64,000 nt of DNA, taken from contig NZ_WYDQ01000001.1 of the NCBI RefSeq assembly GCF_024105635.1, positions 4,030,501 to 4,094,500 of the forward strand, given 5' to 3'. The translations under genes were made by a program, and so were the position numbers. The stretch is from Oceanicola sp. 502str15. Lineage in GTDB: Bacteria > Pseudomonadota > Alphaproteobacteria > Rhodobacterales > Rhodobacteraceae. Of this stretch, positions 45,393-55,251 are shown in pieces (position 1 is the stretch's first letter; every line of letters starts with the position of its first letter). The notes under the pieces are model-generated. The model worked only from the letters and a program-made list of their open reading frames with translations, had not been told where the DNA came from and searched no databases.

Positions 45393-45965
45393 TCAGCGGC
45401 TTCCGCCAGGGACCCAGAGCACGTCTTCGCCGCCATTGGCCACGCGGGCGGCCACGAAGAACCAGTCGCTCAGGCGGTTCAGGTAGCGGATGGCGTGGCT
45501 GTTCACGTCATCGGGCTCGGCCTCGGCCAGTTCGGTGGCAAGCCGCTCGGCACGCCGGCAGGTGGTGCGGGCGAGGTGCAGGTGGGCGGCGAGCGGGGTG
45601 CCGCCGGGCAGAATGAAGCTGCGCAGCGCCTCGAGCCCGGCGTTCATGGCGTCGATCTCGGCTTCCAGCCGCGTGACCTGTGCCTCGATCATCCGAAGGG
45701 GCGGATATTCGGCGGCGTCATCCTGTGCCAGCCCCGGGCGGCAGAGGTCGGCGCCAAGGTCGAACAGGTCGTTCTGGATCGTGGCAAGGCGCGCATCCAT
45801 GTCGCCCTCTGCATGAAGGCGGGCCATGCCCACGACCGAGTTCAGCTCGTCGGAAGTGCCATAGGCCGACACGCGTGCAGAATGCTTTGCCACCCGGTCG
45901 CCGGTGCCAAGGGCCGTGTCGCCCTTGTCGCCGGTGCGGGTGTAGATCTTGTTCAGAACAACCAT
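45393..45965 (-). CDS. Corrinoid (cob(I)alamin) adenosyltransferase, PduO type
   Basis: Transfers the adenosyl group of ATP to cobalamin, supplying AdoCbl. The 190-aa protein has the PduO signature KIYTRTGDKGDTALGTG at 6-22, SAYGTSDELNS near 33, a central helix bundle, and RTTCRRAERLA plus the late LNRLSDWFFVAAR. AdoCbl is needed by the ethylmalonyl- and methylmalonyl-CoA mutases, consistent with mcd here. It shares a run with the small membrane gene upstream. Confidence 0.9.
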   Translation of the reverse strand: MVVLNKIYTRTGDKGDTALGTGDRVAKHSARVSAYGTSDELNSVVGMARLHAEGDMDARLATIQNDLFDLGADLCRPGLAQDDAAEYPPLRMIEAQVTRLEAEIDAMNAGLEALRSFILPGGTPLAAHLHLARTTCRRAERLATELAEAEPDDVNSHAIRYLNRLSDWFFVAARVANGGEDVLWVPGGSR

Positions 45966-45966
45966 G

Positions 45967-46170
45967 TCAGCCTCCTCGGCGCAGCCAGACGAACAGCAGG
46001 ATCAGCACGATGGCGACTGCCTGCGCCCCGATCCGCCACCGCATGACCTTGTTTGCGTGTTTCCTGTTGAAGTCGCCACCCTTGGCAAACCCGCCGATGC
46101 CGAACAGCAGGATGGCCACCACGATGAGGCAGGCCACGGCGACGAGGATGAAGAGCGGATCGTTGAGCAT
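45967..46170 (-). CDS. Twin-transmembrane-helix small protein (HIG1-like)
   Basis: A 67-aa protein with two membrane helices (about 4-25 and 44-63) joined by a conserved basic loop, GGFAKGGDFNRKHANKVMRWR. This is the hallmark of the small HIG1-type proteins of Rhodobacteraceae, thought to accompany respiratory complexes. ATG 46170 gives the normal length. It ends 1 bp before the adenosyltransferase ATG. Confidence 0.8.
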   Translation of the reverse strand: MLNDPLFILVAVACLIVVAILLFGIGGFAKGGDFNRKHANKVMRWRIGAQAVAIVLILLFVWLRRGG

Positions 46171-46224
46171 GAAGGTCTCCCGTTTCGGCTCATGTAGCCC
46201 CCGTTGCGCCAAAAGCGAAGAGGC

Positions 46225-47058
46225 TCAGATCTTGCGAATCGCCCAATCCTGCACCCGCGTCGGCAGCAGGCGTTTGGCCAGCGCCATGATGCGGGTGGGC
46301 GTGGTGATGCGGTAACGGGCGCGGGGGCTGCGGGCGGTGAGGGCCTTAAGCACGGCCTGGGTCACGGCTTCGGGGCCAAGCTCGAAGGGCTCGGGCTTGT
46401 CGCTGCGCTTGTAGAGCTGGTCCAGCAGCTCGGATTCGTATTGGCCGCGACGCGGAGAGGCCTTCCAGTCCACCCATTGCTCGAACTTGGCGATAGCGTT
46501 GCGGCGAAACTCGGTGCGGATCGGGCCGGGCTCGATCAGCACGACGTCGATATTGGCGTCTGACATTTCGAGCCGGAGCACATCGGAAAGCCCTTCCAGT
46601 GCGAATTTCGAGGCGACGTAGGGGCCGCGCCACCGCATCGCCATGAAGCCGAGCACGGAGGAGCAGTTGAGAATGCGGCCATGCCCCTGCGCGCGCATGG
46701 CGGGCAGCACGAGGCGGATCATGGTGTGATAGCCGAAGAAGTTGCTTTCGAAGAGGTCGCGCAGACCGTCGGTGGGCACATCTTCCAGCGGGCCGACGAG
46801 ACCATAGGCACCGTTGTTGAAAAGCGCATCGAGCGTGCCGCCGGTGGCTTCGAGCACGGTCGATACGGCGGCTTCCATGCTTGCGGTGTCCTGATGATCG
46901 AGCAGAAGGCTCTCGAAGCCCTCGCCTTTCAGGCGCTCCACGTCCTTTTGCTGGCGGCAGGTGGCGAACACGCGCCAGCCGGCGTCGCGCAGACCATGGG
47001 CGGCGTCATACCCGATTCCGGTTGAACAGCCGGTGATGAGGATGGTTTTCTGGCTCAT
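46225..47058 (-). CDS. SDR-family oxidoreductase
   Basis: A 277-aa classical short-chain dehydrogenase. Cofactor motif TGCSTGIG at 9-16, NNGAYG near 81-86, catalytic Ser133/134, Tyr147 and Lys151 (YVASK). The long C-terminal region (~190-277) has a basic helical end, as in retinol-dehydrogenase-like SDRs. Substrate unknown. It is monocistronic by spacing. Confidence 0.85.
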   Translation of the reverse strand: MSQKTILITGCSTGIGYDAAHGLRDAGWRVFATCRQQKDVERLKGEGFESLLLDHQDTASMEAAVSTVLEATGGTLDALFNNGAYGLVGPLEDVPTDGLRDLFESNFFGYHTMIRLVLPAMRAQGHGRILNCSSVLGFMAMRWRGPYVASKFALEGLSDVLRLEMSDANIDVVLIEPGPIRTEFRRNAIAKFEQWVDWKASPRRGQYESELLDQLYKRSDKPEPFELGPEAVTQAVLKALTARSPRARYRITTPTRIMALAKRLLPTRVQDWAIRKI

Positions 47059-47116
47059 GGCCTAGGCAATGCCCCGGCGGGAAGTCGGGCGCAAGCAGCC
47101 TCGCGGCGGCGGATTG

Positions 47117-47668
47117 TCAGCCCTGAGGCATTTCGCGAAGGAAATCGCCCGACATGTAGCCTTCTTCGTCGCCCAGAAGGATGCGCGCCCAGCCGTTGTC
47201 TTCGTAGCCCAGGATTTCGACTTCCTGGTTCTGCACGACCTGCCCGATCACCCCGTTGCCGGTGGAAGGGCCGGAGCGCACGTTGACGCGCTGGCCCACA
47301 ACCACGCCCACGGTGGTCAGGTCTACGGCGTCGGTGGCTTCGGGTTCGGTCGGTTCGGTCTCTGCCAAGGCGGCTTGCACGGCGGCGTCGGTGGCCTCGC
47401 CGAGCGATGCTTCGAGCACCGGCGCCGGCTCGGGTTCGGCAACGGGTTCGGCCTGGGTTGCGGCCAGAATCACAGGGGTGTCTTCGGCCTTGGTCACGGC
47501 TTCCGGGGCGACATTGGTGGAGCTGTCCAGAGCGGCAAGCTCCTCGGCTGTCAGCTCTGACTCGTCCGAACCCATGGCAACATCGGGGCCATTGCCCACG
47601 ATCGCCATCGACCCGAAGATCAGCGCCAGCAGCGCCACAACCATTTTCAACAACCCACGCGCACCCAT
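47117..47668 (-). CDS. Membrane-anchored SH3-domain protein
   Basis: A 183-aa protein with an N-terminal membrane anchor or signal (residues 8-25). A long acidic, Ala/Pro/Glu-rich linker (~30-118) follows, then a C-terminal bacterial SH3 domain with VGQRVNVRSGPSTGNGVIGQV and GWARILLGDEEGYMSGDFL. Such domains bind cell-wall peptides. The start at MGARGLLKM removes a spurious N-terminal extension that overlaps parC on the other strand. Confidence 0.82.
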   Translation of the reverse strand: MGARGLLKMVVALLALIFGSMAIVGNGPDVAMGSDESELTAEELAALDSSTNVAPEAVTKAEDTPVILAATQAEPVAEPEPAPVLEASLGEATDAAVQAALAETEPTEPEATDAVDLTTVGVVVGQRVNVRSGPSTGNGVIGQVVQNQEVEILGYEDNGWARILLGDEEGYMSGDFLREMPQG

Positions 47669-47849
47669 TGCACCCTCCGAAGACGACCTACCGAAATCAT
47701 TTTGTGTAAAATCAACGCCAGTATAGCGTGATGAGTTCCACCCGGCCAAGGGCTTACCGGAATCATAGTTCTTTGGGTAGGTTTTTGCCTTCACTTTGAG
47801 GCGCTGCTTTCGCTTTACCGCTCCGAGTGGCTTGGGTATCACATCATCT

Positions 47850-50174
47850 ATGGATAACGAGGCAGACACCCCCAATATCGAGCCAAACGAGAGGGCCGAA
47901 CCCCTCCGCCGGGCGATAGGCGAGCGCTATTTGACCTATGCGCTCTCGACCATCATGCACCGCGCGCTGCCGGATGCGCGTGACGGGCTGAAGCCGGTTC
48001 ACCGGCGAATCCTCTACGCGATGCGCCGGCTGCGGCTTTCGCCGACCGGAGGGTTCCTGAAATCGGCCAAGATCAGCGGCGACACGATGGGCGATTTCCA
48101 CCCGCACGGGAACCAGGCGATCTATGACGCCATGGCCCGTCTGGCGCAGGATTTTGCCGTGCGCTACCCGCTGGTCGACGGGCAAGGCAACTTCGGCAAC
48201 ATCGACGGCGACATGCCTGCCGCCGAGCGCTACACCGAGGCCCGGATGACCGCCGCCGCCGAGGCGCTGCTGGAAGGGCTGGACGAGAACACCGTCAACT
48301 TCCGCGACAATTACGATGGCCGGTTGCAGGAGCCCGAGGTTCTGCCCGCCGCCTTCCCGAACCTGCTGGCCAACGGCTCCAGCGGCATTGCCGTGGGGAT
48401 GGCCACCAATATTCCGCCCCACAACATCGACGAGCTGGTGCAGGCCTGCCAACATCTGCTGAAAACGCCGGATGTGCGTGACGACACGCTGCTGAACTAC
48501 GTCAAGGGCCCCGATTTCCCCACCGGGGGCGTCATCGTGGAGCCGCCCGAGAGCATTGCTGAGACCTATCGCACAGGTCGCGGTGCGGTGCGGCTGCGTT
48601 GCCGCTACGAGGTGGAAGACCTTGGCCGGGGGCAGTGGCAGATCGTTGTCACAGAGATCCCCTATCAGGTGCAGAAGTCCAAGCTGATCGAGAAGATCGC
48701 GGAGCTGATCCAGCTGAAGAAGCTGCCGATTCTGGGCGATGTACGCGACGAAAGCGCCGAGGACATCCGGCTGGTGATCGAGCCGCGCTCGAAGAACGTC
48801 GATCCGGAAATCCTGATGGGGATGCTTTATCGCAACTCCGACCTCGAGGTGCGCTTCAGCCTTAACATGAACGTGCTGATCGACGGGCGCACGCCCAAGG
48901 TCTGCTCGCTCAAGGAGCTTCTGCGCGCCTTCCTCGACCATCGCCGCGAAGTGCTGGAACGCCGCTCGCGTCACCGGCTGGAGAAGATCGACAACCGCCT
49001 CGAAGTGCTCGAAGGCCTGATGATCGCCTTCCTCAACCTCGACCGCGTGATCGACATCATCCGCTATGATGATGAGCCCAAGCGGGCGCTGATGGCCGAG
49101 GACTGGTCGGTCAAGCGGGCGCGGGCGACGGATGAGCGCGATTACGTCAGCCCGATCGGCCCCGGCACGCCGGAAGAGCCGCAGGACGGGCTGACCGAGG
49201 TGCAGACCGAGGCGATTCTCAACATGCGGCTGCGCAGCTTGCGCCGCCTCGAAGAGATGGAGCTGAAGAACGAGCAGGACGCGCTGATGCGCGAGCGCGA
49301 GGCGCTGCAGGATCTGCTCGAAAGCCCCGAGCTTCAGTGGAACCGCATCAGCGACGAGCTGAAGGAGGTGCGTGAGAAGTTTGGCGCCAAGGCGGAAGGC
49401 GGGGCCCGGCGCACCACCTTTGCCGAGGCGGGCGTGGTCGAAGACGTGCCGATCGAGGCGATGATCGACCGCGAGCCGATCACGGTCGTCTGCTCGCAGA
49501 TGGGCTGGATCCGGGCGATGAAGGGCCATATCGACCTGAGCCAGGAGCTGAAGTTCAAGGATGGCGACGGCCCGCGCTTTGCGTTTCACGCCGAAACCAC
49601 CGACAAGCTGCTGCTGCTTGGCGCCAACGGGCGGTTCTACACGCTGCCCGGCTCCCAGCTACCCGGCGGGCGCGGCATGGGCGAGCCGGTGCGGCTGATG
49701 GTCGATCTGCCCAACGAGGCCGAGATCGTGGCGCTCTTCGCCCAGGTTCCGGGGCAGAAGCTGCTGCTGGCCTCCACTGCGGGCGATGGCTTTGTGGTCA
49801 ACTCCGACGAGGTGGTCGCGCAGACCCGTGCGGGCAAGCAGTCGCTGAACGTGAAGGATGGCGTCACGGCGCTGGTGTGCCGTCCGGTGCAGGGCGATCA
49901 CGTGGCCGCCGTGGGCGAAAACCGCAAGGTGCTGGTCTTCGGCCTCGACGAGCTGCCCGAGATGGCACGCGGCAAGGGCGTGCGGCTGCAGCGCTACAAG
50001 GATGGCGGCCTTTCCGACGCCGTGACTTTCGCGCTGGAAGACGGTCTGAGCTGGAAAGACCCGGCCGGGCGCACCCGCACCGAAACCGACCTTGCCGAAT
50101 GGATCGGCAAACGCGCCTCCTCGGGCCGCATGGCTCCCCGCGGATTTCCAAGGGACAATAAATTTACCAACTGA
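47850..50174 (+). CDS. parC: DNA topoisomerase IV subunit A
   Basis: Decatenates daughter chromosomes with ParE. The 774-aa protein starts near DNEADTPN and shows [14 protein letters not shown] near 48, the quinolone-region [17 protein letters not shown] near 80, and catalytic Tyr in [11 protein letters not shown] near 125. The C-terminal beta-pinwheel region (~500-740) shows the repeats. It is ParC and not GyrA by length and lack of the GyrA box. The RBS is weak. Divergent from the SH3 gene. Confidence 0.94.
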   Translation: MDNEADTPNIEPNERAEPLRRAIGERYLTYALSTIMHRALPDARDGLKPVHRRILYAMRRLRLSPTGGFLKSAKISGDTMGDFHPHGNQAIYDAMARLAQDFAVRYPLVDGQGNFGNIDGDMPAAERYTEARMTAAAEALLEGLDENTVNFRDNYDGRLQEPEVLPAAFPNLLANGSSGIAVGMATNIPPHNIDELVQACQHLLKTPDVRDDTLLNYVKGPDFPTGGVIVEPPESIAETYRTGRGAVRLRCRYEVEDLGRGQWQIVVTEIPYQVQKSKLIEKIAELIQLKKLPILGDVRDESAEDIRLVIEPRSKNVDPEILMGMLYRNSDLEVRFSLNMNVLIDGRTPKVCSLKELLRAFLDHRREVLERRSRHRLEKIDNRLEVLEGLMIAFLNLDRVIDIIRYDDEPKRALMAEDWSVKRARATDERDYVSPIGPGTPEEPQDGLTEVQTEAILNMRLRSLRRLEEMELKNEQDALMREREALQDLLESPELQWNRISDELKEVREKFGAKAEGGARRTTFAEAGVVEDVPIEAMIDREPITVVCSQMGWIRAMKGHIDLSQELKFKDGDGPRFAFHAETTDKLLLLGANGRFYTLPGSQLPGGRGMGEPVRLMVDLPNEAEIVALFAQVPGQKLLLASTAGDGFVVNSDEVVAQTRAGKQSLNVKDGVTALVCRPVQGDHVAAVGENRKVLVFGLDELPEMARGKGVRLQRYKDGGLSDAVTFALEDGLSWKDPAGRTRTETDLAEWIGKRASSGRMAPRGFPRDNKFTN

Positions 50175-50236
50175 TAGTCACGATTTCGCCCGATCCGCCC
50201 CGGTAAGAGGGCAGGGCACAAAACGAGGGACGAGCA

Positions 50237-51481
50237 ATGAGTTACACTGATGCACCGCTGGTGGAGGAAGACGTTCTGCACGGCGCGTACCGGGGTGAAG
50301 GGGGCCGCCTGTTCTGGCTCGCCCTCGGCACCGGAATGCTGACCCTGCTGACGCTGGGGATCTACCGCTTCTGGGCAAAGGCCCGCATTCGCCGCTACCT
50401 GTGGAGCGCCACGGCGCCGGGCGGCAACCCGTTTGAATACACCGGTACAGGGCTGGAGAAGTTTCTGGGCTTCCTCGTCGCGGTTGTGATCCTCGCCGCC
50501 TATCTCGGAATTCTCAACGTGCTGCTGCTCTTTGCCGGCTTCTCGATCATCATCGGCGGAGATCCGGCGGACCCGATGGTGGCCCTGCAGCAGATCCTGG
50601 TTCTCTACATCAACCTCTTCGCGCTGATCCCGCTGATCTACTTTGCCCAGTATCGTGCCCGCCGCTACCTGCTCAGCCGCACCCGCTGGCGCGGCGTGCG
50701 TTTCGGCGCCGAGAAGGGCGCCTGGGGCTACACCTGGCGCGGTTGCCTGCTGGCGCTGGTCAGCGCCTTCACGCTGGGCCTGCTCAGCCCGCTCGCCACC
50801 TTCAAGCTCGAGAAATACACCTGGGACCGCACATGGTACGGCGATGCCAAGTTCAGCCAGGGCGGAAAGTGGACAAGCCTCTACCGGGCGATGATCCATG
50901 TGATCATCGGGGTCGTGCTGTTCATCGGTGCCGCGGTGCTGATGGTGATGGACGAGCAGCTTGCGCTGCTGGGCTTCGTGATCTTCTTCGTTGCCTACAT
51001 CTGGCTCATCATCGGATTCATCTACTACCAGGTTCACGCATGGCGCATCCTTGCCGCCCACAAGGTGCTGGGCGATGACATCCGTTTCCGCTCGCTGCCG
51101 CGCACCGGCACGATCATCGGCACCTACATCGTCGGCACCATCGCGGTGTCGCTGCTGACGGCGATTGCGCTGATCCCGGTGGGCTTCCTGATTGCAGGCT
51201 TTGCCTCGGTTCTGGGCGGCGGCGCCAACCCCAATGACCTGTTCGGCAGCCCGCAGGGCATCCTGTTCATTGCGATCATCGCCTTTGCCTATATCTTCGC
51301 AATCGTCTTTGCCGGTGCGCTGTCGATGGTGTTCATCACCCAGCCGATCCTGCGCCACTACGTGGAGGAAACCGCGGTGATCGGAGCGACCAAGCTCGAC
51401 GCGATCCGCCAGCGTGTGGGCGATGACGTGGTGGATGCCGAAGGCTTTGCCGATGCGCTCGATGTTGGCGCCGCCTTCTAG
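50237..51481 (+). CDS. DUF898 (YjgN-family) membrane protein
   Basis: A 414-aa polytopic protein with two similar halves. FWLALGTGMLTLLTLGIYRFWAKARIRRYLW near residue 24 and GCLLALVSAFTLGLLSPLATFKLEKYTWDR near 170 share the DUF898 pattern (glycine-rich span then Arg/Lys/Trp-rich turn). The function is unknown. It precedes an M48 metallopeptidase gene and a lipoprotein gene in the same orientation, a probable three-gene envelope unit. Confidence 0.82.
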   Translation: MSYTDAPLVEEDVLHGAYRGEGGRLFWLALGTGMLTLLTLGIYRFWAKARIRRYLWSATAPGGNPFEYTGTGLEKFLGFLVAVVILAAYLGILNVLLLFAGFSIIIGGDPADPMVALQQILVLYINLFALIPLIYFAQYRARRYLLSRTRWRGVRFGAEKGAWGYTWRGCLLALVSAFTLGLLSPLATFKLEKYTWDRTWYGDAKFSQGGKWTSLYRAMIHVIIGVVLFIGAAVLMVMDEQLALLGFVIFFVAYIWLIIGFIYYQVHAWRILAAHKVLGDDIRFRSLPRTGTIIGTYIVGTIAVSLLTAIALIPVGFLIAGFASVLGGGANPNDLFGSPQGILFIAIIAFAYIFAIVFAGALSMVFITQPILRHYVEETAVIGATKLDAIRQRVGDDVVDAEGFADALDVGAAF

Positions 51482-51511
51482 CGGCGCCCCGACCTGAAAG
51501 GAGCCACGCCC

Positions 51512-52645
51512 GTGGCCGACCCGACCACGCCCCTTCCGGCCTTCGCCGTCTCTGCCCGTTACTTCGACGGGCAGAGTGCCGGTGCCCGGGTGGTGCGCGG
51601 GGTGGCCGAGCAGATGAAGGGGCGGCTCCAGATCGTCGACGAGGAAAGCGGGCGGCTGCTCGAGGAGTGGCCGCTCGAGGAGCTGCGGATGATCCGCGAT
51701 CCGGGCTTTGGCGACGGCATCGTGTTCTTCCGCGAGGGCCATGACGAGGCGCGGCTCAACGTGGCCTCGGCCCAGGATGCGGCGGCGCTGGAAGCCGTGG
51801 CCCCCAACCTGCGCAAGGTCTCGGTGGCCAAGGGCACGACGCGCAAGGTGCTGTTCTGGACCGGCGGTGCGGTGGCGGCCCTGCTGCTCATTCTGTTCGT
51901 GATCCTGCCCACCCTCTCCGACACGCTTGCCGGGCTGATCTCGCCCGAGCAGGAAGAGACCATCGGCACCACGGTCGTGGCACAGATGGAGGGGATGCTG
52001 GGCAGCCACAACGGCTCGGGTTTCTGCACCAGCGACGCGGGGCAGGCCGCGCTCGACAAGATGGCCGAGCGGCTGACCGGCCATATCGAGCTGCCCTATC
52101 CGCTGAAGCTCAAGGTGATCCGCCACCCGATGGTGAACGCCTTCGCCGCGCCGGGCGGGCATATCGTGATCGTCTCCGGCTTGCTCGACAAGGCCGACAG
52201 CCCCGAAGAGGTGGCCGGGGTGCTGGCCCATGAAATCGGCCATGTCTACAACCGCGACCCGCTGCGCATCACCCTGCGCACGGCGGGTTCGGCGGGTATT
52301 CTCTCCATGATCCTCGGGGACTTCGCCGGCGGTGCACTGGTGCTGGTGATCTCGCAACAGCTGATGCAGGCCAGTTTCTCGCGGGAGGCGGAGGCGGGGG
52401 CGGATGTCTTTGCCTTCGAGGCGCTGCGCGAGGCCGAGCTGCCGACCGAGGGGATCGCCCGCTTCTTCGAAAAGCTGCGCGACCGCTACGGCGACAGCGA
52501 GGGCGCGATGGAATATCTCGCCTCGCACCCCAACCTCGCCAGCCGCGCCATCGCCGCGCGGGCGGCCGAAAGCCGGGGCAAGGATGACTTCGAGCCGGTT
52601 CTCAGCGCCGCGGAATGGGATGCGCTGAAAGTGATCTGCAAATGA
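51512..52645 (+). CDS. M48-family membrane metallopeptidase
   Basis: A 377-aa protein. An N-terminal soluble region (~1-108), a membrane span (~112-133), then the zinc-protease domain with HEIGH at 240-244 and the third ligand region SREAEAGADVFAFE near 290. Start is GTG 51512 with AAAGGAG upstream. Members with this layout are periplasmic quality-control proteases. Its end overlaps the lipoprotein gene (ATGA). Confidence 0.85.
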   Translation: MADPTTPLPAFAVSARYFDGQSAGARVVRGVAEQMKGRLQIVDEESGRLLEEWPLEELRMIRDPGFGDGIVFFREGHDEARLNVASAQDAAALEAVAPNLRKVSVAKGTTRKVLFWTGGAVAALLLILFVILPTLSDTLAGLISPEQEETIGTTVVAQMEGMLGSHNGSGFCTSDAGQAALDKMAERLTGHIELPYPLKLKVIRHPMVNAFAAPGGHIVIVSGLLDKADSPEEVAGVLAHEIGHVYNRDPLRITLRTAGSAGILSMILGDFAGGALVLVISQQLMQASFSREAEAGADVFAFEALREAELPTEGIARFFEKLRDRYGDSEGAMEYLASHPNLASRAIAARAAESRGKDDFEPVLSAAEWDALKVICK

Positions 52646-53298
52646 GGGCCTGGCTCGCCGCCACTATGCTGCTCGCGGGCTGCTCTGCGGTGGCCGACCT
52701 GCAGGAGCCGGTCGAGCCCATCGGCGCCTTCAGCCTCGGCCATACGGTGGTGGTGGCCGAAGGGGCGCAGAAGGTGCCACCCTCGCGGGAGGCCAGCGCC
52801 GAGGAGTGGCAGAGTGTGCTGGAGGCGGCGCTACAGGAGCGTTTCGGCCGGTTCAGCGGCGATCAGCTCTATCACCTTGCGGTCAAGGTGGATGCCTATG
52901 CGCTGGCGGTGCCCGGCGTGCCCGTGGTGCTCTCGCCCAAGTCGATCCTGCGGATCCAGGTTTCGGTCTGGGACGATGCGGCAGGGGGCAAGATCAACCC
53001 CGAGCCGCGGGTCTTCACGGTGTTCGAGCGGCTCTCGGGTGAGACCGTGCTCGGCTCCGGCCTGACCCGCACGCGGGAGCAGCAGATGGCACAGCTTGCG
53101 GCCAATTCGGCCCGGCTGATCGAGGGCTGGATGCGGGAAAACCCCGGCTGGTTCGCGCCGCGCTACGCGCTGCCGACGGAGCTGCCTGCGCCGCTCGAGG
53201 GCCCCGGGGCGCAAGGCCCCTCTGCCGCGCCGCCGCTGGCAACCGACCGGCCCGGCGTTTCGCCCGACATCGGCGATGTGATCACACCGGCCCAATAG
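52642..53298 (+). CDS. Lipoprotein of unknown function (DUF3313-like?)
   Basis: A 218-aa protein with a short lipoprotein signal ending in the lipobox LLAGC (Cys about residue 14). The mature domain (~40-175) alternates strands and helices and includes YHLAVKVDAYALAVPGVPVVLSP and RLIEGWMRENPGW, followed by a Pro-rich tail. I do not recognise the family with confidence. It is coupled to the M48 gene; a joint envelope role is inference. Confidence 0.62.
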   Translation: MRAWLAATMLLAGCSAVADLQEPVEPIGAFSLGHTVVVAEGAQKVPPSREASAEEWQSVLEAALQERFGRFSGDQLYHLAVKVDAYALAVPGVPVVLSPKSILRIQVSVWDDAAGGKINPEPRVFTVFERLSGETVLGSGLTRTREQQMAQLAANSARLIEGWMRENPGWFAPRYALPTELPAPLEGPGAQGPSAAPPLATDRPGVSPDIGDVITPAQ

Positions 53299-53326
53299 GA
53301 CAACGGCGCTTTCCCGGCGACGTGAA

Positions 53327-53356
53327 GCCCTTGAGCCCAAAGGGCGCTTGATTTTT
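53327..53356 (+). terminator. Intrinsic terminator after the M48/lipoprotein operon
   Basis: GCCCTT pairs with AAGGGC across a 7-nt loop, then GCTTGATTTTT. It isolates tuf from the genes upstream. Confidence 0.55.
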
Positions 53357-53435
53357 CCCCCCCGCCCGCGTAGGCACCCGCCCATGCAAATCCCGGGGCC
53401 ATTGGTCGGCCCCCCGAACAGAGGCGCCAAGGACC

Positions 53436-54611
53436 ATGGCTAAGGAAAAGTTTGAACGTAACAAGCCGCATGTGAACATCGGCACGATCGGTCACGTTGA
53501 CCACGGCAAGACGACGCTGACGGCTGCGATCACCAAGCAGTTTGGCGACTTCAAGGCCTATGACGAGATCGACGGCGCGCCCGAAGAGAAGGCCCGCGGC
53601 ATCACCATCTCGACCGCCCACGTGGAGTACGAGACCGACGCGCGTCACTACGCCCACGTCGACTGCCCCGGCCACGCCGACTACGTGAAGAACATGATCA
53701 CCGGTGCCGCCCAGATGGACGGCGCGATCCTGGTCGTGAACGCCGCCGACGGCCCGATGCCCCAGACCCGCGAGCACATCCTGCTCGGCCGTCAGGTTGG
53801 CATCCCGAAGATGGTTGTCTTCATGAACAAGGTCGACCAGGTCGACGACGAAGAGCTGCTCGAGCTGGTCGAAATGGAGATCCGCGAGCTGCTGTCGTCC
53901 TACGACTACCCGGGCGACGACATTCCGATCATCGCCGGTTCGGCCCTGGCCGCCCTCGAAGGCCGTGACGACAACATCGGCGCCGAGAAGATCGCCGAGC
54001 TGATGAAGGCCGTCGACGACTACATCGACACCCCCGAGCGCGCTGTCGACCAGCCGTTCCTGATGCCGATCGAAGACGTGTTCTCGATCTCCGGTCGTGG
54101 CACGGTTGTGACCGGCCGCATCGAGCGTGGCGTTGTGAACGTGGGCGACGAACTCGAAATCGTCGGCATCAAGGACACCACCAAGACGACCTGCACCGGT
54201 GTGGAAATGTTCCGCAAGCTGCTGGATCGTGGTGAGGCCGGCGACAACATCGGCGCGCTGCTGCGTGGTATCGACCGTGAAGCCGTTGAGCGGGGCCAGG
54301 TGCTCTGCAAGCCGGGTTCGGTCACGCCGCACACCAAGTTCGAGGCGGAAGCCTACATCCTCACCAAAGAGGAAGGTGGCCGTCACACGCCGTTCTTCGC
54401 GAACTACCGCCCGCAGTTCTACTTCCGCACCACGGACGTGACCGGGACGGTGACGCTGAAGGAAGGCACCGAGATGGTCATGCCCGGCGACAACGTGAGC
54501 TTCACCGTTGAGCTGATCGCCCCGATCGCCATGGAAGACGGCCTCCGCTTCGCCATCCGCGAAGGCGGCCGCACCGTCGGCGCCGGCGTTGTGTCGAAGA
54601 TCATCGAGTGA
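53436..54611 (+). CDS. tuf: Elongation factor Tu
   Basis: Delivers aminoacyl-tRNA to the ribosome. The 391-aa protein shows G1 GHVDHGKTT (near 18-26), the RGITI switch [12 protein letters not shown] (G3) near 80, NKVDQ (G4), and the typical C-terminal domains 2 and 3. Codon choice is strongly biased, as for highly expressed genes. It stands alone, not in the str operon, and is probably the copy normally near tRNA-Trp/secE. A TTGATT-N17-TAGGCA promoter-like pair lies at 53348-53376. Confidence 0.97.
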   Translation: MAKEKFERNKPHVNIGTIGHVDHGKTTLTAAITKQFGDFKAYDEIDGAPEEKARGITISTAHVEYETDARHYAHVDCPGHADYVKNMITGAAQMDGAILVVNAADGPMPQTREHILLGRQVGIPKMVVFMNKVDQVDDEELLELVEMEIRELLSSYDYPGDDIPIIAGSALAALEGRDDNIGAEKIAELMKAVDDYIDTPERAVDQPFLMPIEDVFSISGRGTVVTGRIERGVVNVGDELEIVGIKDTTKTTCTGVEMFRKLLDRGEAGDNIGALLRGIDREAVERGQVLCKPGSVTPHTKFEAEAYILTKEEGGRHTPFFANYRPQFYFRTTDVTGTVTLKEGTEMVMPGDNVSFTVELIAPIAMEDGLRFAIREGGRTVGAGVVSKIIE

Positions 54612-54618
54612 TCGCGTC

Positions 54619-54637
54619 GGGCAGGTTTGACCTGCCC
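54619..54637 (+). terminator. First hairpin downstream of tuf
   Basis: GGGCAGGT-TTG-ACCTGCCC is a perfect 8-bp stem 8 bp past the tuf stop; it may protect the mRNA 3' end. Confidence 0.55.
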
Positions 54638-54655
54638 TGACAGAAAAATCTTTAC

Positions 54656-54690
54656 GGGGCCGTCTCTTAGCGAGGCGGCCCCTGTTTTTT
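54656..54690 (+). terminator. Strong intrinsic terminator of tuf
   Basis: GGGGCCGTCTC/GAGGCGGCCCC forms an 11-bp stem (one G-T pair) with a short loop, followed by TGTTTTTT. It is the best intrinsic terminator in the window. Confidence 0.85.
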
Positions 54691-54785
54691 GCCCGGACGG
54701 GCAAGACAAGCTGTCGCACCGCCCTATCTCTCCCCGCAAGATGAACGCAACGGTTCACTATGCCAGCTCAGGGAGGCCAGCACCG

Positions 54786-55247
54786 ATGTCTATTTCCTTC
54801 AAACTCAATGGCGAGGCGGTCAGCGTTGACGCGCCGGAGGACATGCCGCTCCTCTGGGTGATCCGCGATCGCCTCAAGCTCACCGGCACCAAGTTCGGCT
54901 GCGGCGTGGCCTCCTGCGGGGCCTGCACCGTGCATGTGGATGGCGAGCCGACGCGCTCCTGCCAGACCTGGATTTCCGATGTGGAGGGGCTCGAAGTCAC
55001 TACCATCGAGGGGATCAACGGCGGTGTCGCCGAGGCGGTGCAGGCGGCCTGGCGGGCCAATGACGTGGTGCAATGCGGCTACTGCCAATCGGGTCAGATG
55101 ATGCAGGCGATCGGCCTGCTCAGCGAAAACGCCACCCCCACCGACGAAGACATCGACGACTACATGGGCGGCAACGTCTGCCGTTGCGCCACCTACGTGC
55201 GGATCCGCGCGGCGATCCATGATGCAGCCAAGCAGATGGAGGGTTAA
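54786..55247 (+). CDS. [2Fe-2S] subunit of a xanthine-oxidase-family molybdenum hydroxylase
   Basis: A 153-aa electron-transfer subunit with two [2Fe-2S] clusters. The first is ligated by C39, C44, C47 and C59 (CGVASCGAC), the second by C97, C100, C132 and C134 (CGYC...CRC). It resembles IorA of isoquinoline 1-oxidoreductase and related aldehyde dehydrogenases. The ATG at 54786 begins MSISFKLNG. Its partner is 4 bp downstream. Confidence 0.9.
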   Translation: MSISFKLNGEAVSVDAPEDMPLLWVIRDRLKLTGTKFGCGVASCGACTVHVDGEPTRSCQTWISDVEGLEVTTIEGINGGVAEAVQAAWRANDVVQCGYCQSGQMMQAIGLLSENATPTDEDIDDYMGGNVCRCATYVRIRAAIHDAAKQMEG

Positions 55248-55251
55248 ACCC

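Noticed and set aside
47844..49589. Long open frame opposite parC
   Set aside because: Antisense shadow with the same low-information composition; parC motifs on the other strand are unambiguous.
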